Source: Skeletonema tropicum
Lineage: Eukaryota > Bacillariophyta > Thalassiosirophyceae > Thalassiosirales > Thalassiosiraceae
DNA length: 64,000 bases
Assembly (NCBI GenBank): GCA_037178625.1
Contig: CM074131.1
Span: 4,278,001 to 4,342,000, forward strand
Direction of reading: 5' to 3'
The notes beneath the pieces were generated by a model. The model saw only the letters and a list, made by a program, of their open reading frames with translations, was not told where the DNA came from and did not search any database. Shown in pieces: positions 1-11,500 of this stretch (within the stretch, counting starts at the first letter, position 1; each line of letters opens with the position of its first letter). Both the position numbers and the translations under genes were made by a program.

Positions 1-407
1 CTGAGATACTTGGGAGAAAGATATTCATGAAGCTTGGGCTGCTCTGCGTATTGTACAATGCATGCCAAGAAAGAGAGATAAAGCACAGAAGCCAAGGCGA
101 ACGTCTAATTCTAAACACTCTATCTCTATATGATTAAGCTAATATCTCCTCTCTAGAGAGAAGAATTACTACTATTTCAAGACTGATTAACAATTCTGCT
201 GCACTGGAGCTGGAAGGTAGAACAGCAGCAGATGCACGACAGCAACGCTTCCAAAGAGAGGCCGACACGAGATTAAAAGAACTCTGCAAGTCTGCTAACA
301 CAAGTCTCTGCACTTGTTTAAGTGTAGTGCAAGGGAATGTGTCCATCGGTATAAATTGCATCGTCGGGCCCCCTTAAAATGGTCATGTCAATCAGGGGCA
401 GTCATCA
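1..407. other. Intergenic, nothing recognised
   Basis: This stretch lies downstream of the Elongin A-like gene. Only short ORFs are present, and none has a recognisable motif. It probably includes the 3' UTR of the neighbouring gene. Confidence 0.5.
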
Positions 408-2621
408 TTATTTCCGTTTCTTCCCACCACCACCACCACCACCTCTACTCTTCGCCGCCATCTTCTGCTGCAACGATGAAAACTTTCCCGTCGATTTTCC
501 AGTAGCATTCGATACGGAGGGTAATTTCATCGTTTTACCATTTTGTAACGATAACTGAACTTGAGCCGCCTGTCCCTTATTTCCCATACCAACTTTCCGA
601 ACTCCACTTTTACTACCAGCCGCACTTGCGACCGAGTTGCCAAAGGAAGATTTGGCCCATTTGGCTGCCACCTTGGACGTTTGCCGTATTTGTGATACCT
701 TAGATGATGATACTGATGTACTTCCAGTGCCAATGAGGCTACGTTGTTTTTGTATTGCGCGCATTCCTTTGGATTTGTTTAGTATTGCCTCGTGACGTGC
801 CATTTTTCGTTCCCCAGCAATACTGGCGAGAGTTGCTTTGATAGTACTTACATGATGTGATGATGAAGGTGAATTACTACTTCCCTCCCCACCACCAACA
901 CCACCATTGCTACTACCATGCTTCTGCATCGATGATCCAATACTCCCACCACAAAGACCAACATCACCCCCCTTCACCCTCCGCACGGCCCTCTTCAAAA
1001 TAACCTTCCCAATCTTCGGCCGATCCCTCTCCAAATGCTCTCGAGTGGCACGTACCCTTTCCCCGTGAGACTTGCGCAATTCCAACTCACGATTGGTCAA
1101 TGAAACATAGAGCGATCTCCAATCTGGTGAGTTGTGGAGTAGGTTCATGTCAATAAGGTGTTGGTCGAGTGAGATGTGTTTGTCTCTTCCACAGGTGGTG
1201 ACGCGTATATTGGTATACTTGTTGTTATTTTTGTTGTTGTTGGTCTTGTCATGATGTTTCTTACGATTGTCATGTTGATCCGATAAAGTGTCCACTCGTC
1301 GCTTCTTCTTCTTTGGAGGGGCAGCAGCAGCAGTAGTAGCAGTAGCAGCACTATCGGAACGAATCTCCACTCCATTATCTGATGCCATTTCTTTCCAATC
1401 ATCCAGTAACTTTTGCAACAATTCAAGTGGTGTTAATTCCACCATTTCTCGTCGTTTATCACGTTGTTGTTGCTGTTGCTGTTGCTGCTGTCTTTGACCA
1501 TCATTGCCACCATCCCGATGTTGAGTTGTCGACGTATAACAAATAATTGGTCCATTCCACCTTACAACCCGCTTCCAAAACATCTCACGTAACTCAATAG
1601 TAGTAGCATCTTCCTCCTCCTCCTCCTCTTCTTCGGATCCACAATTCCCCTTGGCCTTGGTTGTGGCGATTGCTTCTGCTTCAGTTTCATCCTCACTCTT
1701 CTTCTTCTTGCGGCGTTTTTTCAACTTGGTCAATGTCTTGACTGCCTTGGAAACACACTTTCCAATTTTAGTCTCGGCCAGTAATTGCACATCCATTGGT
1801 GATTCGGATAATGTATAGCATGTTCGTTTCAGTGTTTCGAAGTTTCGATTGGCTAGGTTTTTCATGTGTTGTAGATATTGTTGACGGTGTAGTTGCAGTA
1901 GTTCATCATCATTATTATTTGTCTCTTCTCCCTCTATTTGCTGTTGCTGCTGCTGTTCGTCATTATCCGAATCTGATTCCGAATCTTTCAATAACTGCTC
2001 CTCTTCCCTACATTTCTCCTCACGCTCACGAGTACGTTCCGCCACAAACTCCGCAAATCCCATCACCGCCGATGACCGATCCTTTTCCTCACAACAACAA
2101 ATAAGTTCCATTAAAGTATCCGCACACTCCCTCAAAGTCCTCTCAACACAATCACACGGAACACTCAATGACGTCGGACGGTTCATTCCACTCTCGCGGA
2201 ATTTATAATTGAGAATGCTCTTCCAGAGCAATTCATCGGCCGTGCGTGAGTTGGCTAGATGGGTGTTGTGTGGGTGTTGTTCGATTTGGGAGAGATGTTT
2301 GGCCGATAGTGAGGGCAGAAGTGGTGTTAGTTTTTGTTGTTGGTGGTGTTGTGGACTATTGATGGCTGTAGCAGCGGCGGCGGCGGTGGTGGTAGGACGG
2401 CGCTGTAGCTGCTGAGTCTTTTGAGCGACACGAGCACGTAAAATTGCATCCCATTGTGATTCGGATAAGACACCCCAGAGGCCTGCTGGGTATTTTTCAA
2501 TGTTGGTGGCGACTATTTGGGTGGTTAGATGGAGCAGTGATGGAGGTCCCATCTTGATAGAGAGAGTTTTATGATCGATGGAGATAGAGATGGATTTGTT
2601 GGTCGTACTGCGAAGCATCAT
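408..2621 (-). CDS. Elongin A-like (F-box-like) protein
   Basis: A single 737-residue ORF. Residues about 30-141 resemble the Elongin A domain of transcription factor SIII: a leading helix (LTTQIVATNIEKYPAGLWG), then a segment read as LSAKHLSQIEQ, then DELLWKSILNYKF, which parallels the family's DQLW-x-HC-x-RDF. The second half of the signature, WREMY-(x)-REQ, appears only at residues 501-513 as WRSLY-(x)-RELELRK. About 360 residues of poly-Q, poly-E and lysine-rich low-complexity sequence separate the halves. The C-terminus is basic and ends in a Gly run and KKRK. In animals and fungi Elongin A binds Elongin C, stimulates Pol II elongation and acts in a ubiquitin ligase; that role here is inferred. 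The start is the most upstream ATG (2621); the ATG at residue 24 (2552) is also possible. No introns are needed. It could instead be another F-box-like nuclear protein. Confidence 0.6.
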   Translation of the reverse strand: MMLRSTTNKSISISIDHKTLSIKMGPPSLLHLTTQIVATNIEKYPAGLWGVLSESQWDAILRARVAQKTQQLQRRPTTTAAAAATAINSPQHHQQQKLTPLLPSLSAKHLSQIEQHPHNTHLANSRTADELLWKSILNYKFRESGMNRPTSLSVPCDCVERTLRECADTLMELICCCEEKDRSSAVMGFAEFVAERTREREEKCREEEQLLKDSESDSDNDEQQQQQQIEGEETNNNDDELLQLHRQQYLQHMKNLANRNFETLKRTCYTLSESPMDVQLLAETKIGKCVSKAVKTLTKLKKRRKKKKSEDETEAEAIATTKAKGNCGSEEEEEEEEDATTIELREMFWKRVVRWNGPIICYTSTTQHRDGGNDGQRQQQQQQQQQRDKRREMVELTPLELLQKLLDDWKEMASDNGVEIRSDSAATATTAAAAPPKKKKRRVDTLSDQHDNRKKHHDKTNNNKNNNKYTNIRVTTCGRDKHISLDQHLIDMNLLHNSPDWRSLYVSLTNRELELRKSHGERVRATREHLERDRPKIGKVILKRAVRRVKGGDVGLCGGSIGSSMQKHGSSNGGVGGGEGSSNSPSSSHHVSTIKATLASIAGERKMARHEAILNKSKGMRAIQKQRSLIGTGSTSVSSSKVSQIRQTSKVAAKWAKSSFGNSVASAAGSKSGVRKVGMGNKGQAAQVQLSLQNGKTMKLPSVSNATGKSTGKFSSLQQKMAAKSRGGGGGGGKKRK

Positions 2622-4308
2622 GGTGTGCGAGCTGGGTCATGCATCTGAACAAAGAGGAGGTGAGAAAGGGCTTTGGCGCAATTCGTTCTACTGATTCCTC
2701 TGTCCTAACATATTATTTAGTAACGCTGAGACAAAGCTACTTTTGAAACGCACGAGCACAAGCAAATACTTACTTACTTATACTTACATAAGCATAACAG
2801 TATGTAGCATGTAGCCAAGCACGAGCAAGCACGAGCACAGAGTAGAGCAAAGCACACAGCAGGTCTACACTGGCAACAACACAGCCGTTACTCTTCTCCT
2901 CCTACTCGTCCAATCAAGGCGATGAGTCCTTCCCTTGTTACACGTAATTTCTATCACCAGCCGACCAACTCAAAAGCATTAACATTCCACTTCCTACACA
3001 GCACATACTCCTACAACTACAACATTAATCATCGTTCTGGTCGGATCCCTGAAGCAAGTCAGCTTGGCTTGAACTTGGACAGTAAACTTTGGGAGAAGGA
3101 GAAGATCCAGCCGGTACATAAGCATGTGACAAACTGAACACAGGATGCAGCCAAGGGTGCTAGCTCTAAGTACTCTCACCCGAGGAGGGAGAAGACACAC
3201 ACTGCCTTCACGTGTCATGTCTTTATTTTGTAGAAATAGATACTTATACTTAGTCAACTTGGCATCTAATAATCTCGTCTTCCCTGTATGTGGCACATGA
3301 TGTAGACGAAACTATGAGCACATACACACATAATATCCTGGATCCGCAAATCGAAAAAGCGATTAAATTTAAATTCCAGTGAACAGCTTTATCAACTACT
3401 ATGAAGTACTACTTATCTACATGTGCCATGTATTGGTAGTGGTAGTATTGACTTGGTAATTTTATCACGAGACAAAGTATGAAGATGAAAATTTCTGACA
3501 TCGTATTATTCTCCTTTTGCGAAAAACAGTGACATCACTTGACAAAGTAGTAGTAAGTAGTGTGAATACGAAGGACAGGATTGAAAAAAAGCATGTATTT
3601 GAGGTATTCATGTGTCAGTACTTATTACTAGATAATCAATGATTTCATCAGAGTCAACACCAAATACTAAAGGTATACTAAATGAGAGGATTCGCACCAT
3701 ATACCAGCCACAATCAAGAGGACTAAGGTAACATAGCTTGAGAAGAACCGTCATAAACCTGCACATGCAACTACATAAGTAGCATGTGCAGGTTTATGAC
3801 GTGGCCTTTGAGGCAAACCTGAGCACACCAAAACAGAAGTTATTACGAAAAGTTGTTCAATTGTTCAGGTTTAAGTTCAAGTTAACCTTAAAAGTGGCTG
3901 AAAGTTCGCACTTATCCGAATGAAGGCAAGTTGAGAAGAACATCCTGGAATTTCTCTCCGTTCAGGGAAGTAAAAGGTTCGTATCTACATATCTATTGAT
4001 ATTGAAGAAAGGCTCTGCAATAATAAAAGACGACCTAGAGAGGATTCGCATCAGCCAAACGGGATTACGTTTCACACAGCAGCGCGAACGCAACAAAAAC
4101 AAGAAGCACGGAAGTACGCGAGGGAGTATTTAATTGAAGTGACCAGCGGACCGACAGCACGGGAAGGCCAATCACTACTCTCTCTCCCACTTGTACCGTT
4201 ATTGTAGGATAGAAAGCACATATCGTGGTCATAGTCATATAACTAAGCACATGGATTCGCTTGCCCTGCGGCTTCAAAGGACTGTGCCTGCCAGATAGAA
4301 TCATCAAA
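2622..4308. other. Intergenic between Elongin A-like gene and LRR copy 1
   Basis: This divergent interval should hold both promoters. It has short runs of the repeated word GAGCAAGCACGAGCA near 2820-2840 and a long perfect hairpin at 3749-3801. From about 3690 onward it carries words shared, inverted, with DNA upstream of the other LRR copies (for example GAGAGGATTCGCA). A short upstream ORF (4253-4300, 15 codons) precedes the LRR start. No further gene was recognised. Confidence 0.5.
3749..3801. repeat. Perfect 20-bp inverted repeat (hairpin)
   Basis: Arms 3749-3768 and 3782-3801 are exact reverse complements (left arm starts CGTCATAAACC), separated by a 13-base loop. It lies alone in intergenic DNA, about 500 bp upstream of LRR copy 1. 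It could be a fold-back repeat remnant or the stem of a small RNA precursor. Confidence 0.85.
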
Positions 4309-5331
4309 ATGGCCGATCATCAAATAGGCCTAAACGATGACGATGATGCCAACAACTTCATCCAAGTCCAAGCCAATGATCCTAGTGCATCCACTTCCAC
4401 CCTTAGACCACCTATCTTCTATCTCTACAAAGGAGGCCCCATCCCCCTTCACATCACCCACATTCGCATCGACAAATCCATCAATGAAATCCCAGACGAG
4501 GTCTTCTCCGGACGCAACGTACAAGAAGTTGAGTTGCACGATGGAGTCTCAAGGATTGGCAAGCTTGCCTTCTACAACTGCCGATGTCTGGAGCGCTTAA
4601 CAGGGGCCACTGGTGTACGTTTGATTGACGAGGGGGCATTTTCCAGATGCAAACGATTGAGGGATTTGGAGTTCGGTAATAAGAAGCTTGGACGCATTGG
4701 CGTGGGTGCCTTCTCAAGGTGTGCATCATTGTTAGGACTCAAGATCCCATCAGTCACAATTGTGGATGGCTTTGCCTTTCAATACTGTGTCAACATGACC
4801 GACATAGAGTTTGGTGAGGGGCTCGACCAAGTGAAGGAGTCTGCCTTCCTGAATTGCTATTCTCTGAGACGTGTTGCCATGCCATTGAAAGCGGGCCTCA
4901 TTAGGGACAATGATGTCTTTCAAGGTTGTCGAAATATGGCAAAGGTTGAGCTTGTTGGAGAAGTACATGATATGATATCACATTTCAGCCTGCAGGTATG
5001 GGGAGACGAGATGAACGAAGAGATTGATCAAATCAATCGTGTTCTTTCGACTTTACCATCCAATGAGAAGACCGTGGCAGTGCGGCAATGGATTGGACGA
5101 GTCCTTGCTCGAGTGGAACACTTTAAGACGGAGCACAGCAGGTTCTTAGCGGAATCTGCTACACTTCTAGAACTAGCATTGTGGAGACACAGTCTCAATG
5201 GTGAGATAGATGATGATGAACCGAAGAAACCGGGAAGGATTGATGTCGATAGTGCGAGGCAAGAGAGACGCATGACATGCGGGGCAAACATTGTAGTGAA
5301 GAGCGTCCTTTCATTCCTTCACCTGAAATGA
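4309..5331 (+). CDS. BspA-type leucine-rich repeat protein, copy 1
   Basis: A 340-residue protein. Its central part has about five LRR_5 (BspA-like) repeats of about 23 residues, each with the pattern I-x-x-x-AF-x-x-C-x-x-L-x-x-(V/L/I)-x-(F/I), for example VRLIDEGAFSRCKRLRDLEF. A helical C-terminal region follows (WIGRVLARVEHF...), ending in CGANIVVKSVLSFLHLK, the usual closing motif of this diatom family. The start is the ATG in MADHQIG, conserved in the paralogues at 13.2-14.3 kb and 15.3-16.4 kb. The open frame extends 16 codons further upstream but without an ATG. No signal peptide or membrane segment is seen, so the protein is probably intracellular. BspA-type LRRs usually bind proteins; no specific role can be assigned. 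Compared with the other two copies, the linker before the end motif is shorter (DDDEPKKPGR). Confidence 0.8.
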   Translation: MADHQIGLNDDDDANNFIQVQANDPSASTSTLRPPIFYLYKGGPIPLHITHIRIDKSINEIPDEVFSGRNVQEVELHDGVSRIGKLAFYNCRCLERLTGATGVRLIDEGAFSRCKRLRDLEFGNKKLGRIGVGAFSRCASLLGLKIPSVTIVDGFAFQYCVNMTDIEFGEGLDQVKESAFLNCYSLRRVAMPLKAGLIRDNDVFQGCRNMAKVELVGEVHDMISHFSLQVWGDEMNEEIDQINRVLSTLPSNEKTVAVRQWIGRVLARVEHFKTEHSRFLAESATLLELALWRHSLNGEIDDDEPKKPGRIDVDSARQERRMTCGANIVVKSVLSFLHLK

Positions 5332-5601
5332 TCAAGGGGAGAAATCCACCAATAGATACATTCATATTGAATATTGATGCACTTAGTCTAAGTCAAGTAT
5401 GGTACATAACTAACAGGAAAGCGCCGAGACTCAAGCCTATTACTGTTTCTTTTATAAACCCTTCCACGTGTACGAGCGAGGATGAGCTGACGATTGTTCA
5501 TCATCTTATATCTTGGGAGGCAATACTACTTGAAAAGGTAATTTTCGGATCACCTCGTTGTTGCAAAGTGAAGTAGATTGATTTCATAACAATTGCTTCG
5601 C

Positions 5602-8548
5602 CTACATTGACATTGATAAATTTTGGAAATTCAATGTGCTTACAGCCTTCATCATGACAGAGCTTTTCTCAAAGTCAAACAGTTCATTATTCTTCTCCAA
5701 CTGCCGAATCGTCGCAATGTCGTTTTGGACCACATTTTCGTCATGGTGCAGCAAGATGACACTGCCGACACTTGTGACAAGATCCACGGTATGCTCTACA
5801 TGAGAACCTGTCCCTACTCCAGATTCCAAGTAAACAAAAGACTCCAACTTCTTGAGCACGTCATATCCTGGCGTAGCTGCTACTTTCCCTCTGCGTACGA
5901 CACCAAAATAACTTCCTGTCCAAACGCCTTCGCAGGACTGGGAGGGATCTTTGGGAGAACAGAGAAAGCCTTCTTATCAAGGCACTCATCTACAGATACC
6001 TCGACCTGAGAGTAGCCTCCCGTCAATGCCTGTACAAGTTGCTGCCAATTTCCATCACCACCCTGAGCTCGACAATTCATCTCTACTAGACATGGTCCGC
6101 TTGCTGTGAGGATAATCTCAGCATGACTGGGGCCATTCTTCATTTCCAAAGCATCAAGTGCATTGTTGCAATAGTTGATGAGCAGTTTGCCTCCTGAGAT
6201 GAAGTGTCAATAGAGACAAAGGCAGCCCCATTTGCAGGCCTTTTATCGTACACCCAAACAGCACAAGTCTTGTGCTCTCCATCTCTCTCGATACTGTATC
6301 GACGACATCCTCCTTTCCCCTCAGAAATTCCTGGCATAGAACCTCTGTATTATACCCCCCATTGACAGCCTCAATCTCAAATAACGCATGGAAGTGTTCC
6401 TTTGCTTCGACAAAGTTGTGACAAAGCTTTACACCATCCGACCCTGCACTATCAGTCGGCTTCACCACAACAGGATATGTTTCGTTCTTGAGAAAAATCT
6501 CGACAGCGACGTTCCATTTCTTTCCAGCTGCTTTGACGCACGGATCGCATCCCGGCAGTCTTCAGGAGCTCTTGTTGCACCTTCTTATCGCGTCTATTGG
6601 CGAATACCCCCTGCGCACCATTAGTGCGTACAAGCAATTTCTCAGAGAGCACATCAGCAGCATCGACTCCTAGTAAAAATAGCAATTATAAGATGGAATC
6701 GAAACAGCTTCTCATGAAAACTTCATCGTAAAACAAACTCACCTGCCTCTCCGCCAGTAATACAAGCTACGATTCGAAATGTACCGGCAGCTTTATATAA
6801 TCGTCGTGTCGTCTCACCAACATCTTCAGCCTCGTCAACCTCGGCGGAGTAGTTCATCTTTCCACAAGACAATGGGACATGCTTTTTTATATCATCCGAA
6901 AATCCCTTTGTCCACAAAGCGATCACTTTATACCCTCGAGATTGCACCTCTTTGACAATCAAACATCCAGTAGAGTATGGATCCGTGACAACAACAACCT
7001 CCCTCGAGGCGTCTACGGTAGTCATTCGCTTTCGTAGTCCAAGTCCACCACGCAGTTCTGGTCGATCCTGCGACATAATTCGGAGCAATCCAGGTCTATC
7101 CAGAGTTGATGCCCTCTTATGATGTGATTTCTTTCCCGACGGCGACGAGCCCAACCCGAAAGTATTCACGTTTGGTCGGGCCAAGGATTCACCTTTGGTC
7201 TCGTACAAGAATAATCCATTAATTTCTTCAAGATAACGAATGAAGTCTACGTCTTTCTTGAGAACAGCCTCATCACAATGGCTCAAAACGCAACAGCCTG
7301 GAGACGTGATTAGATCAACCGTATACTTCACCTCTGACCCAATGGACGCAGCGGGAGACAAACAAACAAACGATGGCAACTTCTTAATAATATCAAATCC
7401 AGGCATACTCTTCACTTTACCCTTGGAATTGGAATAGCTCACCAAAATTATTTCCAACCCATGACCATGAGCCTTCAATGGAGAGGGCGGCACATCCGGG
7501 ACTTTAAGGAACTGGTTTTCGTCCAAATAGGCATCTGCCGTAACGTCCACTTGACAATATGATCCTGTCAATGCACGTGCCAATGGAGTCCAATTTCCAT
7601 CTCCCCCATGAGCACGACAATTCATTTCTACAAGGCATGGTCCATCGTCGGTAATGATAATCTCACCGTGGATGGACCGTGTTTCATTCCCAAAGCATCC
7701 AATACTGCCCTAGTGTAGGGAATCAATACCTTTGCCTCATCACTGGTGGGATCAATAGGGAGCATACCAAAGTAGACGAATTGAGACCCGTTGCGGGGAC
7801 GTTTATCATAGACCCAAACCATCATCGTTTTGTGCACTCCATTTCGAGAGACATGGTCGACTACATACTCTTTCCCCTGAAGAAATTCCTGACATAACAC
7901 TTGTTTATTGTACCCCCCATTCACAGCCTCAACAGTCAACAAATGATGAAAATGTGCTTTCGCCTGTTCAAACGAATGACACAACTTCACACCATCACTT
8001 CCAGCCGAGTCAGTCGGCTTCAACACCACGGGAAACTGCTCACTTCTCAAAAAGTCTTCCACATCCTAAAACGTTTCACCACATGCCTGCCTCACTGCAC
8101 GCAAGCCTGCATCACGGACCAACTCCTGCTGGACACGTTTATCCCTCCTATTGGCAAAGTCTCCCTTGGTCCCGTTGGAAAGCACACCAAATTTTTCGCT
8201 GAGTGCATCGGCCATGTCAACACCAGCTTCACCACCAGCGATGCACCCTACAATCGTATAATAGTCATCCGGTTTAGCAATCTTCCGTGCGGCACACACC
8301 TTGGCTTGGTCAACAGCACGTACCAAATCGTCGAGACTCCACTGCAATTCATCTTGAAGTTCATCCACGTATGTCAAATCACGACAGGATATGGGAACGT
8401 GTGTCTTCATTTCATCGCTAAAGCCCTTGGTCCAGATGGCCATGGTGGGGTAGCCGCGCTTGGTGATTTCTTGGGCGACCATGCAGCCGGTGGAGTAGGG
8501 TACGATTGTTAGGATGAGTTGTTGGGAGGGGTTGAGTTGGTTCGTCAT
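5602..8548 (-). pseudogene. Two-module ATP-grasp ligase pseudogene (L-amino-acid-ligase-like)
   Basis: Two homologous modules in tandem. Each starts with a Rossmann-like segment (PYSTGCMVAQEITKRGY in module 1, PYSTGCLIVKEVQSRGY in module 2), continues with an ATP-grasp domain (KPTDSAGSDGVKLCH, then the metal/ATP-site strand LVEMNCRAHGGDGNW) and ends with a domain like the L-amino-acid ligase C-terminal domain (KVKSMPGFDIIKKLPSF...). Members of this superfamily join a carboxylate to an amine with ATP; the substrate here is unknown. A canonical intron sits at 6670-6742. The frame is broken: TAG at 8066-8068, one-base shift near 7672, one-base insertion near 6527, shift near 6297, small deletion plus shift near 6150-6210, and shift near 5878. 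Module 2 is the more damaged. The ATG at 8546-8548 lies 31 bp downstream of the DDE-integrase gene on the same strand. Confidence 0.8.
6670..6742 (-). other. Spliceosomal intron (73 bp) in the ATP-grasp pseudogene
   Basis: On the minus strand the donor is GTGAGT and the acceptor is TTTTTACTAG. Splicing rejoins the codon for Gly in the motif GGEAGVDAADVLSEK, which matches GGEAGVDMADALSEK in module 1, where no intron exists. Confidence 0.85.
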
Positions 8549-8579
8549 GTTGCTTGTGGTAGTTATGGTTCGGAATGTT

Positions 8580-11500
8580 CTATTGCGCGCTTCGGCTTCG
8601 ACTACAAATCTCTCTCACTAGAGAGAGCTCTAAATGCTGATTGATGAACGGAGCAACTAGGGAATCCTTTGCTCTCAAAGCTCTTCGGCTGTATGGTATG
8701 CGAGTCTTCTGTGCTGGCCTCGACAAGATGATATCTTTCTTCGATAGCAATAATGCTGCTCGCCGCCGGTGGTGCGTCGAGTACGTGTTCGTCGGAGGGT
8801 TCCCATGGTCGGAGTGTACATCATACACCCCACATCTTTGCACTCGCTCCTCGCTCTGGAATCTGGAATTGGAATGGTCACTGCTTGCAAGTACATCATA
8901 TAGATGTCCTGGCCCATAGATTGCGGTATCAACCAAATTTTGCTGTAAAGGAGTCAAGTCATTCTTTAGCATGTTGGCAGCCATCACAGATGCTCTTCTA
9001 AGCCTACGCATTGCCACTTCGTTCGAAAATGCCTCCTCCTTGTCTTTGTCCTTGTCTTCATCCATATTCAATTCCTTTGCAGTGTCCGTCAGTGCACAAC
9101 CATCAACTGCACCATCCTCTGCTCGAGGATTCAAAATATCCACGGGCATACCCTCTGGCGCATTCCTATTCACATTTGCATTCAATATCGTACGAAATGA
9201 AGAAGCGCTCTTCTGGATCACGTCACGAATAGACCCAATCCTTGATTGAATAATTTCATAATCGTTGATCTCTCTAAATCCACTCTGCTCGCAATCAACC
9301 AATTCTCCATTGACAACATGTTTGACGATTTGAGCTGGATGGGAAGACTCCAGGATATCCATATTATCCATGACCAAGGTGAACTCTTCAGCATCATAAC
9401 TAGATGGTTTGAGTTCAATTACTGTTGCCACCCTAAGTGCACTTGGAGTGCCAGCCACAGCGATGGGGTGATAATATTTCAGGACGCAACCTGCCCGGAG
9501 TTCTTGGTAGGGGTATGGCTCGCCCCAGCTGTCACACTTGGCTGCAGTGTGTTGTGTCTCTTTCACTGCTTCTTTCTCTTTACTGCTTTGCTTCGCTGCT
9601 AGATTCACCACTTCGCCGACTGCTGACTTGTTGTCCAGAACCTGCTTAGCAGCAGGCTTCTTCTCATTGTCTGGAGTCGGTGCGTGAGTGTCAGCAAAAA
9701 CTTTGTCTTCGTATTCGCCAGGATTACCGCCACGCACTTCAATCATTGTCTCCTCCTCCAAAGTGCACTTCTTTCGTCTGCGCTTTGCAGATTGTATCTT
9801 CTCCTTTGTATTTGATGATGCGCAACTATAGTTGCCATCGCTACAGCTGTAGATGTCAACATCAACCGTCGTAGTCTCCTCTTGACTGCGCTTCTTTTGA
9901 CCAGCACACGGTCCCTGCCGTGAGTCAGATGTAGGCTGACATAACTCCACATCCAGAGCGTTAACGAACGAAGCAGAAGAATGTGGGTTGTTGGGCACAT
10001 CTGCGGCCGCAGGCTTGCAATTTGTACATTTCTCATTTCTGCCTCTTCCACCATGGCATTTTGAGGTGCAATAGTTTCCAACCTGCTTGCACTTACATCG
10101 ACTACTTTTGGCACAATCACTTTTACACTTACAAGTCGTAGCTCCTCCACTTTTGTTATACAGTGCACTTGCCGTGGCAATAGTTAGAGCACTCCTGAAT
10201 CCGTTCCTGTCGATATCAATTCCAGCAATATCCGCATTCCATTTTGGCATAAAGTCAAGATTCTCTCTTGGATACCAGCCCTTCAAATGTCCGTCTCGAG
10301 AAGCAACTTGGTAACTCCTTATACCGCTGTTGCTCTTTGGTTGCTTGCACTTTGTTATCATTACAGGGAGATTTGGGTGATCTGTGGCAGCCCTCGTGTT
10401 GCCTTCCACTTGGATTGTGCACACATCTCCTACTCGGAGTTCCTCAACATATGTACTACATCTGCGTTTCTTGTTGACAGCAATAGCTTGCTTTCTTTGT
10501 GCTGCAGCAACTGCTGCCCTGATTACACCTCTCTCGGGCGTGTCACTTTCGTGATGGATTGAAGCTTTTGTTGGAGTTGAGGTGATGTGCTTATCCTCTG
10601 AACTTTTGACATTGGTGGATTCCTCTTTTGTAGCTGGTAGAAGGTCAAGGATAACCGGCTCTTCATCTCCTTCATTGCTCGTTCTGACAGCAACAGTCTC
10701 CAGTACTTCTCCTGCCATTGCAACAGCATCCACAGCTTTGGCTTCCAACTTCATCGGGCCCTCTGCTTCTGTGCCTCCTACTGCCATCATTGCACATGCT
10801 TCCACAGCGGCAGGCTTCATTGACTCCTCCTCCCCCGCATATCCTTCTCTTGCCATCGCAGAGGCATCTGCTTCCTGGATTACTGCTAGAATTCTGTCAT
10901 TAAAGTTAGGAGATAACTTATCTTCCATTGCGTGTTCCTCGTTCACAAAATCGAGAGCAGCCTGAAGACCATCTTCAGTAAGGCACTGCTCCAACACATC
11001 CTTGCCCAAAATATCTGCTGGACAGTTGCCCTTCTTCTTTCCATAGAACACTTCATATGGAGAGTAACCGCCTTTAGACCGGGAGCAGCGTTTGTTGATG
11101 CGGCGCTGTACGATGTATATTCCTGTTTCGGCCCAACATGTACTTCCAGTCTCCTGCATCCAACTTTGCAGTGATGTCTTGAATGGAGCATTACCACGCT
11201 CGATTTTACCTTGCGACTGCGGATGCCTGCTCCTACCTCTCACGATGTGCGTCTCTTGAAAATGTCTGCAAAGAGGAAAGACTAAATGAGTTGATGAAGT
11301 CAAGGCGAAACAAATATAATTTCATTGTAGCAAGTGACTTACTCGTTTACATACTTCACCGTCTCTCCAAGAAACTCTCCGCCGTTGTCAGATTGGAGAA
11401 TGTCAAAGTCTGGGAAGAAGGAGAGGATCTCAATAATAGCAATCGCACATTCCTTTGATGTCTTTGATTTCAAAGGCTTCGTTGCTCCAAACCCGCTATG

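Noticed and set aside
1796..2104. Plus-strand ORFs opposite the Elongin A-like gene
   Set aside because: Shadows of the low-complexity coding sequence on the other strand.
8675..8932. Alternative-frame ORF in the 3' part of the integrase gene as a Ulp1 domain
   Set aside because: No catalytic His, Asp or Cys motif of Ulp1 could be read in any frame.
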